From: Vibrio sp. Hep-1b-8
Lineage (GTDB): Bacteria > Pseudomonadota > Gammaproteobacteria > Enterobacterales > Vibrionaceae
Assembly: GCF_006124995.1 (NCBI RefSeq)
Contig: NZ_QEWN01000086.1
Location: forward strand, 1 to 64,000
DNA length: 64,000 bases
Reading direction: 5' to 3'
Every line of letters starts with the position of its first letter. Position 1 is the first letter of the stretch. A program made the translations under genes and the position numbers. Below are positions 55,733-64,000 of the stretch, piece by piece. The notes beneath the pieces are model-generated. The model did not search any database, was not told the DNA's origin, and saw only the letters and a program-made list of their open reading frames with translations.

Positions 55733-56497
55733 TTAAGCAATAAATTTACGTATTGCACGCAGCACTTCAGCTGGCTTTTCTGCATGAAGCCAGTGACCTG
55801 TATTCGCGATCACATGAGCTTTGGCGTGACGAAATTGCTGCTGGACGAGCGGTTGATGTTCACCAGTGAGGTAATCTGAATCTCCTCCTTTGATAAAGAG
55901 GGTCGGAGTGTCAATGGATTCGATAGGTTGCCAGCCGAGTATTTCCGTATAGTTAGCCAATAAGCTCTCTACATTGAAACGCCACGCGAGATGAGTGCCG
56001 TTGTTGTATAAGGACTTGCCAAGAAATTGTCGCACGCCTTCGAGTTCAATATGTTGTGCGAGGATATCGAGAGCTTGCTTGCGGTTAGCTGGTTTCTCTG
56101 CAATAACTGCCTGTAATCCTTGGAAAACATTGTCGTGACGGTTTTGCGTGTATTTCACTGGCGCCATGTCTAAAACGATCAGTTTTTCAACTCGATCTGC
56201 TGCCATTTCAGCTACCTTCATGGCCACTTTTCCACCCATTGAATGACCAATAAGAGTGTAGGACTCAAACTCCAGTGATGTCAGTAATTGGTAGACATCC
56301 TCCGCCATGAGCGGATAACTGTGCTCTTCGCTCTGAAACGATTGACCATGGTTTCTTAGATCGACACTAACCACTTGATGATCTTGGCGCAAATCTCGAG
56401 CCAATAGCCCAAGGTTGTCCAAATTACCAAATAAACCGTGGATCAAAACTATGGTGTGACCCTCACCTTCGACTTTGTAGTTGAGCAGATGTGACAT
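55733..56497 (-). CDS. ybfF: Alpha/beta hydrolase YbfF (esterase)
   Basis: The 254-residue hydrolase has the oxyanion HGLFGNLDNLG motif, nucleophile GHSMGG (Ser86) and catalytic His in NTGHWLHAEKP. E. coli YbfF is a broad esterase acting on acyl-CoA-type and malonyl substrates. It lies divergent from seqA, as in E. coli and vibrios. Confidence 0.94.
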   Translation of the reverse strand: MSHLLNYKVEGEGHTIVLIHGLFGNLDNLGLLARDLRQDHQVVSVDLRNHGQSFQSEEHSYPLMAEDVYQLLTSLEFESYTLIGHSMGGKVAMKVAEMAADRVEKLIVLDMAPVKYTQNRHDNVFQGLQAVIAEKPANRKQALDILAQHIELEGVRQFLGKSLYNNGTHLAWRFNVESLLANYTEILGWQPIESIDTPTLFIKGGDSDYLTGEHQPLVQQQFRHAKAHVIANTGHWLHAEKPAEVLRAIRKFIA

Positions 56498-56589
56498 TTT
56501 ATTTTATTCGTTACCGGTTAACCGTAGAGTCTCTTTAAAGATCTCGCTATAATCCCCCAGAGTTTAAACATAGAGATTGTGAAAAGCGA

Positions 56590-57132
56590 ATGAAAACAAT
56601 TGAGGTTGATGAGGATCTATACCGTTACATCGCAAGTCAAACCCAGCATATTGGCGAGAGTGCTTCGGATATCTTACGCCGTCTATTGATGACGGATGTA
56701 CAGAGCTCGGTAGCAAGCCAACCGCAGGTAGCGACGCAACCAAAGGGTGTAGTGGTTAGCAAAGATGCAATTAAAGAAGAGACAGTAGACAGTGTCAAAG
56801 AGATGCGTTCTCTGCTTATTTCCGATGAGTTTGCTGGTCTTAAAAAAGCGATTGATCGCTTCATGCTTGTTTTATCTACGCTGCATCACATTAATCCAAA
56901 TGGTTTCTCTGAAGCAACGCAAGTTAAAGGCCGTAAGCGAGTTTACTTCGCTGATAACGAGCAGACCCTACTTGCCAACGGTAATACGACTAAGCCAAAA
57001 GCGATTCCAGGTTCACCTTTCTGGGTTATTACCAATAATAATACCAGTCGAAAAAGACAGATGGTTGAGCAACTCATGACGCGAATGAGTTTCCCATCAG
57101 ATCTCATCGAGAAAGTGACAAACTCGATTTAA
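56590..57132 (+). CDS. seqA: Negative modulator of replication initiation SeqA
   Basis: The 180-residue protein has the N-terminal oligomerisation domain (MKTIEVDEDLYRYIASQTQHIGESASDILRRLLM) and a C-terminal DNA-binding domain (RKRVYFADNEQTLLANGNTTKPKAIPGSPFWVITNNNTSRKRQMV). It binds hemimethylated GATC and sequesters oriC. It forms a seqA-pgm unit. Confidence 0.98.
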   Translation: MKTIEVDEDLYRYIASQTQHIGESASDILRRLLMTDVQSSVASQPQVATQPKGVVVSKDAIKEETVDSVKEMRSLLISDEFAGLKKAIDRFMLVLSTLHHINPNGFSEATQVKGRKRVYFADNEQTLLANGNTTKPKAIPGSPFWVITNNNTSRKRQMVEQLMTRMSFPSDLIEKVTNSI

Positions 57133-57152
57133 AAATCAAAATTATCTGATTC

Positions 57153-57198
57153 AAACCTCATAATGCGTTATATAGTTCACGTATTATGAGGTTTTTTT
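57153..57198 (+). terminator. Terminator or attenuator between seqA and pgm
   Basis: AACCTCATAAT pairs with ATTATGAGGTT around a 19-base loop, followed by T run. Confidence 0.8.
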
Positions 57199-57228
57199 AT
57201 TTCTCTGTATTTTAGAAAGGATGTCAAA

Positions 57229-58875
57229 ATGGCGATGCACCCACGAGCGGGACAAAAAGCTCAGCAGCAAGATCTACACAATATTCCAGCGTTAGTTTCA
57301 AATTACTTCCTTCTCCAACCTAATCCTTCAAACCCAGCACACAAAGTTGAATTTGGTACTTCTGGTCATCGCGGTACGGCGGATAAAGTGACCTTTAACG
57401 AGCACCATATTCTGGCGATTGCTCAAGCTGTTGCTGAAGTACGTGCTGAAAAAGGAACGACAGGACCACTTTTTGTGGGTAAAGATACTCACGCACTTTC
57501 TGAGCCTGCGTTTTCGACAGTGGTAGAAGTGCTAGTCGCCAATGGTGTGCAAGTGATTGTACAGGAAAATAACAGCTATACCCCGACACCTGGTGTCTCT
57601 CATGCAATCCTGACGTACAATTTAGTAAACCAAGATAAAGCCGATGGTATCGTTATTACGCCTTCCCATAACCCACCACAAGATGGTGGTATTAAGTACA
57701 ACCCGACACATGGTGGCCCTGCCGAAGGTGAACTGACTCAGGCTATCCAAGATCGTGCGAATGCACTGATTGCTGAAGGGCTTCAAGGCGTGAAACGCAT
57801 GCCGTTAGCACAAGCAAAAGCGTCAGAGCTATTCATTCAAAAAGATCTTGTGAAACCATACATCGATGACTTAGTGAATGTGATCGACATGGAAGCGATT
57901 CAAAAATCGAATCTTAAAATTGGTGTTGATCCATTAGGGGGGAGTGGCATTGATTACTGGCGTCAGATCGCAACAGCGTACAATCTAGATTTAACCTTGG
58001 TCAGTGAAGCGATTGATCCTTCGTTCCAGTTCATGTCTCTAGATAAAGATGGCGTGGTACGTATGGACTGCTCTTCGCCTTACGCGATGGCTGGCCTATT
58101 AGCACTTAAAGATGAATATGATTTAGCGTTTGGTAATGACCCAGATTACGACCGCCACGGTATTGTTACACCGAAAGGCCTAATGAACCCGAACCACTTC
58201 TTAGCTGTGTGTATTGACTACCTATATCGTCATCGTGAAGGCTGGGGTAAAGACGTTGCGGTTGGTAAGACACTAGTATCAAGTGCGTTAATTGACCGTG
58301 TCGTTTCTGACTTAGGTCGTGAACTGTGCGAAGTTCCAGTAGGCTTTAAGTGGTTTGTAGATGGCCTTTACGAAGGTAAGTTTGGCTTTGGTGGTGAAGA
58401 GAGTGCAGGGGCGTCTTTCTTACGTAAGGACGGTACGCCTTGGTCAACCGACAAAGATGGCATTATTTTATGTCTGCTAGCCGCTGAAATTACCGCAGTA
58501 ACTGGCAAAAATCCTCAGCAATACTATGAAGAGCTTGCAGCTAAGCACGGCACTTCTGAATACAACCGTATTCAAGCTGTGGCGAACGGCCCTCAGAAAG
58601 AGGTTCTGAAGAAACTTTCTGCAGAGATGGTGACTGCTGAGACTCTGGCTGGTGATGCTATCACTGCGCGTCTGACTCATGCTCCGGGCAATGGTGCAGC
58701 AATTGGCGGCCTTAAAGTAACGACGGATAACGGCTGGTTTGCGGCTCGTCCATCAGGTACTGAAGATATCTACAAAATCTACTGCGAGAGCTTTAAAGGT
58801 GCAGAACACCTGAAACAGATCGAAGCTGAAGCGCAAGAAATTGTAAACCAAGTCTTTAAAGAAGCAGGGCTTTAA
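57229..58875 (+). CDS. pgm: Phosphoglucomutase (alpha-D-glucose phosphate-specific)
   Basis: The 548-residue mutase interconverts glucose-1-P and glucose-6-P. The catalytic phosphoserine lies in [27 protein letters not shown]; metal binding in [13 protein letters not shown] and sugar-binding [11 protein letters not shown]. The start follows AAGGATG. It lies downstream of seqA, as in E. coli. Confidence 0.97.
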   Translation: MAMHPRAGQKAQQQDLHNIPALVSNYFLLQPNPSNPAHKVEFGTSGHRGTADKVTFNEHHILAIAQAVAEVRAEKGTTGPLFVGKDTHALSEPAFSTVVEVLVANGVQVIVQENNSYTPTPGVSHAILTYNLVNQDKADGIVITPSHNPPQDGGIKYNPTHGGPAEGELTQAIQDRANALIAEGLQGVKRMPLAQAKASELFIQKDLVKPYIDDLVNVIDMEAIQKSNLKIGVDPLGGSGIDYWRQIATAYNLDLTLVSEAIDPSFQFMSLDKDGVVRMDCSSPYAMAGLLALKDEYDLAFGNDPDYDRHGIVTPKGLMNPNHFLAVCIDYLYRHREGWGKDVAVGKTLVSSALIDRVVSDLGRELCEVPVGFKWFVDGLYEGKFGFGGEESAGASFLRKDGTPWSTDKDGIILCLLAAEITAVTGKNPQQYYEELAAKHGTSEYNRIQAVANGPQKEVLKKLSAEMVTAETLAGDAITARLTHAPGNGAAIGGLKVTTDNGWFAARPSGTEDIYKIYCESFKGAEHLKQIEAEAQEIVNQVFKEAGL

Positions 58876-58876
58876 G

Positions 58877-58980
58877 AACGCTGCGCTTCGAGAACGGGCT
58901 TTGCCCTGCGAGATGTTAGAACGCTACGCTACGAGAATCGAGATCGGACTTCGTCCTTCTAGAGGTGCTTGCGGTGAGTA
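58877..58980. repeat. Tandem short palindromic repeat units
   Basis: Four or five degenerate ~20-base units follow each other, such as AACGCTGCGCTTCGAG, AACGGGCTTTGCCCTGCGAG, AACGCTACGCTACGAG and GATCGGACTTCGTCCTTCTA, each able to form a tiny hairpin. The same kinds of unit occur at 60719-60816. These are known-type intergenic palindromic repeats of vibrios, function unknown. Confidence 0.65.
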
Positions 58981-59038
58981 AGTCTAAAATTGCTGGCAAT
59001 GTGGTTTTCTGGTTGTTCATAATTTACTGATTTTAAAA

Positions 59039-59070
59039 GAAAAGGGTTGTCGTGCACTGTCAACCCTTCA
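59039..59070. terminator. Terminator after pgm region / DUF1853 gene
   Basis: AAGGGTTG pairs with CAACCCTT. On the minus strand, an A run provides U tract; it ends the DUF1853 gene. It resembles 10611-10641. Confidence 0.8.
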
Positions 59071-59086
59071 AAGATTTTCTCGCTTC

Positions 59087-59839
59087 TCAACTTCCCGGCC
59101 AACTATCCGGCACAACAAACCAAAACTGTCCTTCTTTACTCTGTGCATGCACAAAGCGCCCGTTCGGTTTATCTATCGGGGTGTCAAATAGTTCCGTCCC
59201 TGTGGCCCACTGTGGTTTTTCAAGTGGGTAGAGTGGCTCTCCAATCTGCTCCCACTGACTTTGATAACACCAATAGCCACTAATCTGACTGTGATTCAAT
59301 CGATAGCCTAAACACTGTTGAGGAACCTCTTCAGGGGAAAAAGGATTGATATAAAGTCGACCTTGCAGGAGTAAGTGCTCTGACAGATCTTCATATTGTG
59401 GGTACTGTGTTAAGAACTCAGGACGAGAGCTCATCTTGAGTTGATGAGATAACATTCTATTGAGTTTGATATCGAGTTGGTCGTGAGCATTCGGCCCATA
59501 CCATGTACCTTGGTGCAATAGGTAGAACTTTATGGCGACTTCCCAATGCTCCAATCGGTGCTCAATAGTGTTGCTTAAAATGAGATCAATGGCACCAAGC
59601 GTCTGACCTGACGGCTGGTTGACCTGAATCTCTTCGGCTTCTAACTGATAGTGACCGCTATGCTTGAGTAGCTCTGTACACAAATATTGATAGAGAAAAC
59701 CGAGTCTAGGATTACCACGGTATTCACTCGCTTCCAGTGGGGGAGGTATCAAGTGTTCAAGGCTCTCGAAAGGGGCTTTTAATTCAAATAGTGAAGGCGC
59801 AGCCGCTATCCAGTGATAGAAACGTTCGAGTTGGCTCAT
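59087..59839 (-). CDS. DUF1853 family protein
   Basis: The 250-residue protein matches DUF1853: RNPRLGFLYQYLCTELLKHSGHYQLEAEEIQV, LGAIDLIL, LEHWEVAIKFYL, and GPNAHDQLDIKLNRMLSHQL. The D/E-x-K arrangement (AIDLIL...WEVAIKFYL) resembles PD-(D/E)XK nuclease folds, but activity is untested. Met 59839 is the family-like start; an upstream start at 59938 adds 33 non-conserved residues. Confidence 0.82.
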   Translation of the reverse strand: MSQLERFYHWIAAAPSLFELKAPFESLEHLIPPPLEASEYRGNPRLGFLYQYLCTELLKHSGHYQLEAEEIQVNQPSGQTLGAIDLILSNTIEHRLEHWEVAIKFYLLHQGTWYGPNAHDQLDIKLNRMLSHQLKMSSRPEFLTQYPQYEDLSEHLLLQGRLYINPFSPEEVPQQCLGYRLNHSQISGYWCYQSQWEQIGEPLYPLEKPQWATGTELFDTPIDKPNGRFVHAQSKEGQFWFVVPDSWPGS

Positions 59840-59953
59840 CCAAAGACCTGATAATTTGGGTTTGGCACTATTGTAACGAGCTGCTGGTATCGTTGCTATG
59901 GTTGGAATACACTTTGAAGCAACTAAGTAAACAGTCATCGATCGGACAAGAGA

Positions 59954-60712
59954 ATGAACAACTTAAAACTAGAAAAGATTCTGAATGAGAAGCTGTCTCC
60001 GCAGTTGATCAAAGACTATGCGCCAAACGGGCTCCAAATTGAAGGCAAAGAGACCATTGAGAAAGTCGTGACGGGCGTAACCGCTTCACAGGCATTGATT
60101 GATAAAGCGATCGAACTTAATGCGGATGCAATTATTGTCCATCACGGTTATTTCTGGAAAGGCGAACCTGAACCGATTCGTGGCATGAAAGGGAAACGTA
60201 TTCGTAGCCTGATAAAAAATGATATCAACTTACTGGGTTACCATCTGCCTTTAGATATTCACCCTGAATTAGGTAACAACGCTGAACTTGCTCGTCTGCT
60301 TGAGATCGAAGTGGAAGGTGGTATGGAAGGCCATGAGCAATCAGTTGCGATGTTTGGTCGCCTAAAGCAACCAATGTCAGGCGGCGAGTTTGCCCACAAG
60401 ATCAACACGGTGCTTAATCGTCAGCCTCTACATATCGCCCCAGAAGATGAGAGCAAGCTAATCGAAACTATTGGTTGGTGTACAGGCGGCGGTCAGGACT
60501 ATATAGAGTTGGCGGTAAAACTGGGACTGGATGCTTTTGTTTCGGGTGAGATTTCTGAGCGCACGACATACACAGCACGCGAAATGGGGGTTCATTACTT
60601 CGCGGCAGGTCACCACGCGACTGAACGTTACGGCATAAAAGCTCTGGGTGAGTGGCTAGCCCAGGAGCACGGACTGGAAGTCACGTTTATTGATATTGAT
60701 AATCCAGTTTAG
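59954..60712 (+). CDS. ybgI: Nif3-like dinuclear metal centre protein YbgI
   Basis: The 252-residue protein has the Nif3 family metal motifs: NGLQIEGK, IIVHHGYFWKGEP (two His), LGYHLPLDIHPELGNN and a C-terminal AGHHATERYGIKALGE. The family is annotated as type 2 GTP cyclohydrolase I or a metal-dependent hydrolase; true function is not settled. It lies divergent from the DUF1853 gene, sharing a short control region. Confidence 0.94.
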   Translation: MNNLKLEKILNEKLSPQLIKDYAPNGLQIEGKETIEKVVTGVTASQALIDKAIELNADAIIVHHGYFWKGEPEPIRGMKGKRIRSLIKNDINLLGYHLPLDIHPELGNNAELARLLEIEVEGGMEGHEQSVAMFGRLKQPMSGGEFAHKINTVLNRQPLHIAPEDESKLIETIGWCTGGGQDYIELAVKLGLDAFVSGEISERTTYTAREMGVHYFAAGHHATERYGIKALGEWLAQEHGLEVTFIDIDNPV

Positions 60713-60718
60713 GAAAAG

Positions 60719-60816
60719 GATGGGCTGTGCCCTTCTAGATACTAAAACGCTTCGCTTCGAGACCGGACTTCGTCCTGCGAGAATTTAGAACGGGCTACGC
60801 CCTTCAAGATTTTCTC
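60719..60816. repeat. Tandem short palindromic repeat units (second cluster)
   Basis: Units GATGGGCTGTGCCCTTCTAG, AACGCTTCGCTTCGAG, ACCGGACTTCGTCCTGCGAG and AACGGGCTACGCCCTTCAAG follow in tandem, each a small palindrome, paralleling those at 58877-58980. They fill the ybgI-gltA gap. Confidence 0.65.
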
Positions 60817-60822
60817 GACTCT

Positions 60823-60857
60823 AAAAAAGGGCTGATGCTCTCGCATCACCCCTTAAC
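60823..60857 (-). terminator. Terminator of gltA
   Basis: AGGGCTGATGC pairs with GCATCACCCCT around TCTC with one bulge; A run at 60825-60830 gives the minus-strand U tract. It ends gltA and faces ybgI. Confidence 0.85.
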
Positions 60858-60889
60858 TCTTCTAGAATCTAATCCTTGGGAATTAGAAA

Positions 60890-62179
60890 CTATTCACGCT
60901 CGTGTAGAGGTGAGAATTCACGTTGAACTTCACCTGTGTATAGCTGACGTGGACGACCGATACGGTTTAGTGGGTCGCTGTGCATTTCGTTCCAGTGTGC
61001 AATCCAGCCGATCGTACGAGATAGAGCGAAGATTACGGTAAACATTGAAACTGGGATGCCGATTGCTTTAAGAATGATACCTGAGTAGAAGTCTACGTTC
61101 GGGTATAGTTTCTTAGAAACAAAGTACTCATCAGAAAGAGCGATGCGCTCAAGTTCCATAGCTACGTCTAGTAGTGGATCCTGAATGTTTAGCTCTTTAA
61201 GAACTTCGTGACACGTTTCGCGCATTACTGTCGCACGTGGGTCGTAGTTCTTGTAAACACGGTGACCGAAGCCCATTAGCCGGAACGGGTCTTCTTTATC
61301 TTTCGCGCGTTCAACATATTCTGGAATGTTGTCAACACTGCCGATCTCTTCAAGCATCTTCAGACACGCTTCGTTAGCGCCACCGTGTGCAGGGCCCCAA
61401 AGAGAAGCGATACCTGCTGCAATACATGCAAACGGGTTAGCACCAGAAGAACCAGCAAGACGTACTGTAGACGTAGAAGCGTTTTGCTCGTGGTCTGCGT
61501 GTAGAGTAAAGATCTTGTCCATTGCGCGAGCAACTACAGGGTTTACTTCGTACTCTTCACATGGGTTTGCGAACATCATGTGAAGGAAGTTCTCTGCGTA
61601 GCTCAGGTCATTACGTGGGTAAATGAAAGGCTGACCAATAGAGTACTTGTAACACATAGCCGCAAGAGTAGGCATTTTCGACAGAAGTCGGTATGCCGTG
61701 ATTTCACGGTGTGTGTCATTATTAATGTCGAGTGAATCGTGGTAGAACGCAGCCAATGCGCCAACTACACCACACATTACAGCCATTGGGTGAGCGTCAC
61801 GACGGAAGCCGTGGAAGAAGCTCGCAATTTGCTCATGGACCATAGTGTGACGAGTAACGGTTGTTTTAAACTGCTCGTATTGCTCACGTGTTGGGGCTTC
61901 ACCATAAAGAAGGATGTAACATACTTCTAAGTAATCAGCATTATTAGCTAGCTGATCAATCGGGTAACCGCGGTGCAAAAGAATACCTTTGCCGCCATCG
62001 ATATAGGTGATTTGAGATTCACAGGATGCAGTGGCAAGAAAACCTGGGTCAAAAGTAAAATATCCGTTTGCTCCCAGTTTACGAACGTCAATTACCGGAG
62101 TACCCAGGGCACCTTCAGTAATCGGCAGCTCGATAGGCGCTTGACCTTCAACATGAAGGGTAGCTTTCTTATCTGCCAT
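60890..62179 (-). CDS. gltA: Citrate synthase GltA
   Basis: The 429-residue type II (hexameric) citrate synthase condenses oxaloacetate and acetyl-CoA in the TCA cycle. Motifs are [18 protein letters not shown], the catalytic [17 protein letters not shown] (His), [13 protein letters not shown] (His) and [11 protein letters not shown]...[10 protein letters not shown] (Asp). AAAGGAGA precedes the start. It is divergent from sdhCDA. Confidence 0.98.
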   Translation of the reverse strand: MADKKATLHVEGQAPIELPITEGALGTPVIDVRKLGANGYFTFDPGFLATASCESQITYIDGGKGILLHRGYPIDQLANNADYLEVCYILLYGEAPTREQYEQFKTTVTRHTMVHEQIASFFHGFRRDAHPMAVMCGVVGALAAFYHDSLDINNDTHREITAYRLLSKMPTLAAMCYKYSIGQPFIYPRNDLSYAENFLHMMFANPCEEYEVNPVVARAMDKIFTLHADHEQNASTSTVRLAGSSGANPFACIAAGIASLWGPAHGGANEACLKMLEEIGSVDNIPEYVERAKDKEDPFRLMGFGHRVYKNYDPRATVMRETCHEVLKELNIQDPLLDVAMELERIALSDEYFVSKKLYPNVDFYSGIILKAIGIPVSMFTVIFALSRTIGWIAHWNEMHSDPLNRIGRPRQLYTGEVQREFSPLHERE

Positions 62180-62574
62180 AACAATCTCCTTTGTTTATTA
62201 TTTAATCCGTCCAGGATGTTTGTGTGACATTTTTGTACGTGTGTTCGTTATCAAAGTCAATTTTTCTCCTCTGATGTGTGCACTTGTTATGATTTTTTGA
62301 AGGTGTAACGTTAAAAATCTGGTCTGTGTAGCAAAAATTGTTACATCAATTGTATTAGAATGTTGCCAGCCGTATAGTGGCGCAGTAAATTTTGGTGGAA
62401 ACCTTATAAATTCAAGGCTTGAAACAAGTGTGAGGTGAAGTTTTAATCCTTGTTGTTAACAATTATTTTACAAAATACTCCGACAATTGTTGCAGTTAAC
62501 TGTTAAATAAATGTTAACTTTTGTAGGTTTGCAATCAAAATTCGTTCATAACTATAAATGCTCAATGGAGCTGA
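62180..62574. promoter_or_regulatory. gltA-sdhC divergent control region with ArcA-like box
   Basis: The 395-base gap holds GTTAAATAAATGTTA at 62502-62516, one mismatch from the ArcA consensus GTTAATTAAATGTTA, with further GTTAAC copies at 62455 and 62495. ArcA-P represses TCA genes under low oxygen, so the site likely controls sdhCDA. The rest shows no gene. Confidence 0.7.
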
Positions 62575-62967
62575 GTGAGAAAGCCCGTGAAAGAAAGAAA
62601 GTCAAGACCTGTTAATTTAGATTTACAGACCATTCGCTTTCCGATCACTGCAATCGCATCTAGATTACACCGTGTCTCCGGTGTGATTACGTTTGTGGCT
62701 GTCGGAATTTTGCTGTGGTTATTATCCATTTCGCTATCCTCCCCAGTCGGTTATGCAGAGGCTGTTGATATTGTAGACGGTTTCTTTGTGAAGTTTATCT
62801 TATGGGGCATCTTAACGGCTTTGGCCTATCACATCGCTGGTGGTGTTCGTCACCTACTGATGGATATGGGTCATTTTGAAGAGCTGGAATCTGGTGCAAT
62901 GAGCGCTAAGGTTGCATTCGCAGCTACGGCCGTTCTGTCTCTATTGGCGGGGGTAATGGTATGGTAA
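62575..62967 (+). CDS. sdhC: Succinate dehydrogenase cytochrome b556 subunit SdhC
   Basis: The 130-residue protein has three membrane helices and the haem/quinone motif FPITAIASRLHRVSGVITF (His), RPVNLDLQTI, and LAYHIAGGVRHLLMDMGH. It anchors the succinate:quinone oxidoreductase and binds haem b with SdhD. Start choices are GTG 62575 (GGAG four bases upstream) or GTG 62587. It overlaps sdhD by seven bases. Confidence 0.95.
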   Translation: MRKPVKERKSRPVNLDLQTIRFPITAIASRLHRVSGVITFVAVGILLWLLSISLSSPVGYAEAVDIVDGFFVKFILWGILTALAYHIAGGVRHLLMDMGHFEELESGAMSAKVAFAATAVLSLLAGVMVW

Positions 62968-63305
62968 AACATATTTCATCTTTTGGTCGTAATGGTGTCC
63001 ACGATTTCCTATTGATTCGTGCGACTGCGATCATCATGACACTTTATACTATTTATCTGGTTAGCTTCTGTGCTTTCACGGATATTTCTTACGTATCTTG
63101 GACTCAGTTCTTTGGTGGCACATTCACTAAAGTGTTCACGATGCTAGCGTTAGTTTGTGTTTTAATCCACGCATGGATTGGCTTGTGGCAAGTTCTTACT
63201 GACTACATCAAGTGCGCTAAGCTTCGTGGCGGCCTACAGTTAGGCATTATCGCTGTACTGTTTGGTTACTTCTTCTCTGGTCTATTTATTCTGTGGGGTG
63301 CGTAA
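62961..63305 (+). CDS. sdhD: Succinate dehydrogenase membrane anchor SdhD
   Basis: The 114-residue subunit has three hydrophobic helices: GVHDFLLIRATAIIMTLYTIYLV, FTMLALVCVLIHAWIGLWQVLTDY (haem-ligand His in VLIHAWIG) and LGIIAVLFGYFFSGLFILWG. It overlaps sdhC and its stop abuts the sdhA start, so the genes form one operon. Confidence 0.95.
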   Translation: MVKHISSFGRNGVHDFLLIRATAIIMTLYTIYLVSFCAFTDISYVSWTQFFGGTFTKVFTMLALVCVLIHAWIGLWQVLTDYIKCAKLRGGLQLGIIAVLFGYFFSGLFILWGA

Positions 63306-64000
63306 GTGTCTATTCCAGTTCGCGAATTTGATGCCGTTGTAATCGGCGCTGGTGGTGCAGGCATGCGTGCTGCGCTACAAATTTCTGAGCAAGGCCTATC
63401 ATGTGCGTTGCTTTCTAAAGTTTTTCCTACTCGTTCTCACACGGTATCAGCACAGGGCGGTATCACGGTTGCGTTAGGTAACGCACATGAAGACCACTGG
63501 GAACAGCATATGTACGATACTGTTAAAGGTTCAGACTACATCGGCGACCAAAACGCTATCGAGTACATGTGTAAGAACGGTCCTGAGTCAGTTATCGAAC
63601 TAGAGAAAATGGGTCTACCTTTCTCTCGTTTTGACAACGGTACTATCTACCAACGTCCTTTTGGCGGTCAGTCGAAAAACTTTGGTGGCGAGCAGGCTGC
63701 TCGTACCGCAGCGGCTGCTGACCGTACAGGTCACGCGCTTCTACACACGCTTTACCAACAAAACATCAAACACAAAACAACGGTTTTCTCTGAGTGGTAT
63801 GCACTTGACCTTGTTAAAAACGAAGATGGTGTTGTTCTAGGTTGTACTGCGCTATGCATGGAAACCGGTGAAGTTTGTTACTTCAAAGCTAAAGCGACCA
63901 TCCTAGCAACGGGTGGTGCAGGTCGTATCTACGCATCAACAACTAACGCTCACATCAACACCGGTGATGGTGTTGGTATGGCACTACGTGCTGGCGTACC
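63306..64000 (+). CDS. sdhA: Succinate dehydrogenase flavoprotein SdhA (partial, runs off the window)
   Basis: GTG 63306 follows the sdhD TAA directly. The visible 231 codons give [21 protein letters not shown] (FAD dinucleotide fold), the covalent FAD motif [11 protein letters not shown] (His) and then [19 protein letters not shown] and [18 protein letters not shown]. The enzyme oxidises succinate to fumarate, passing electrons to SdhB. The gene's C-terminal part lies beyond the window. Confidence 0.95.
   Translation, partial: MSIPVREFDAVVIGAGGAGMRAALQISEQGLSCALLSKVFPTRSHTVSAQGGITVALGNAHEDHWEQHMYDTVKGSDYIGDQNAIEYMCKNGPESVIELEKMGLPFSRFDNGTIYQRPFGGQSKNFGGEQAARTAAAADRTGHALLHTLYQQNIKHKTTVFSEWYALDLVKNEDGVVLGCTALCMETGEVCYFKAKATILATGGAGRIYASTTNAHINTGDGVGMALRAGV

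Overview
This window is chromosomal DNA of a Vibrio (Gammaproteobacteria). The evidence is the tmRNA with tag ANDENYALAA, the gene order ssrA-smpB-ratAB-bamE-recN-nadK-grpE-dnaK-dnaJ followed by a minor-pilin cluster, and the vibrio-type small families (DUF3622, DUF4250, DUF2788, DUF3149) mixed with a chitin/GlcNAc gene set. The genus call comes from remembered gene order and family distribution; the species is not determined.

Bases 1 to about 8700 are an accessory island abutting the 3' end of ssrA, the tmRNA site where Vibrio cholerae carries VPI-1. From left to right it holds: the end of a type VI-type effector gene with a colicin-E9-like HNH DNase tip, broken by a one-base frameshift, and its Im9-like immunity gene; a displaced second toxin tip (glycine-rich, membrane-active type) with a membrane immunity protein; a complete IS10-like element; a toxin-first hipA-hipB-like pair behind a perfect 22-bp palindrome; an IS66 scrap; and a mirror-image unit of two truncated IS110 genes flanking a GNAT acetyltransferase. 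No integrase lies in the window.

Bases 8700-20000 are core stress and translation-quality genes: tmRNA/SmpB trans-translation, ratAB, bamE, SOS-controlled recN with a LexA-box array, nadK, and the grpE/dnaK/dnaJ chaperone genes with recognisable sigma-32 promoters. A sodium:dicarboxylate-type symporter sits between grpE and dnaK. Bases 19824-22317 hold five type IV minor pilin/pseudopilin genes.

Bases 22600-38900 are housekeeping: an AbgT transporter, tadA, a small basic protein, mltF, purL, small conserved proteins, divergent purMN/upp with a PurR palindrome, rluF, smrA, tRNA-Pro(UGG) and a TraB/GumN protein.

Bases 39200-51600 centre on chitin sugar use: secreted chitobiase lipoprotein, peptide symporter, asnB, a CPA2 antiporter, nagA-nagC and divergent nagE. 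Bases 51800-64000 hold glnS, fur, a DUF4442 protein, fldA, ybfF, seqA, pgm, a DUF1853 protein, a Nif3-like protein, gltA and the start of sdhCDA, with an ArcA-like box in the gltA-sdhC gap. Most convergent gene pairs are closed by clear rho-independent hairpins, and some of these hairpins are themselves dispersed repeats.
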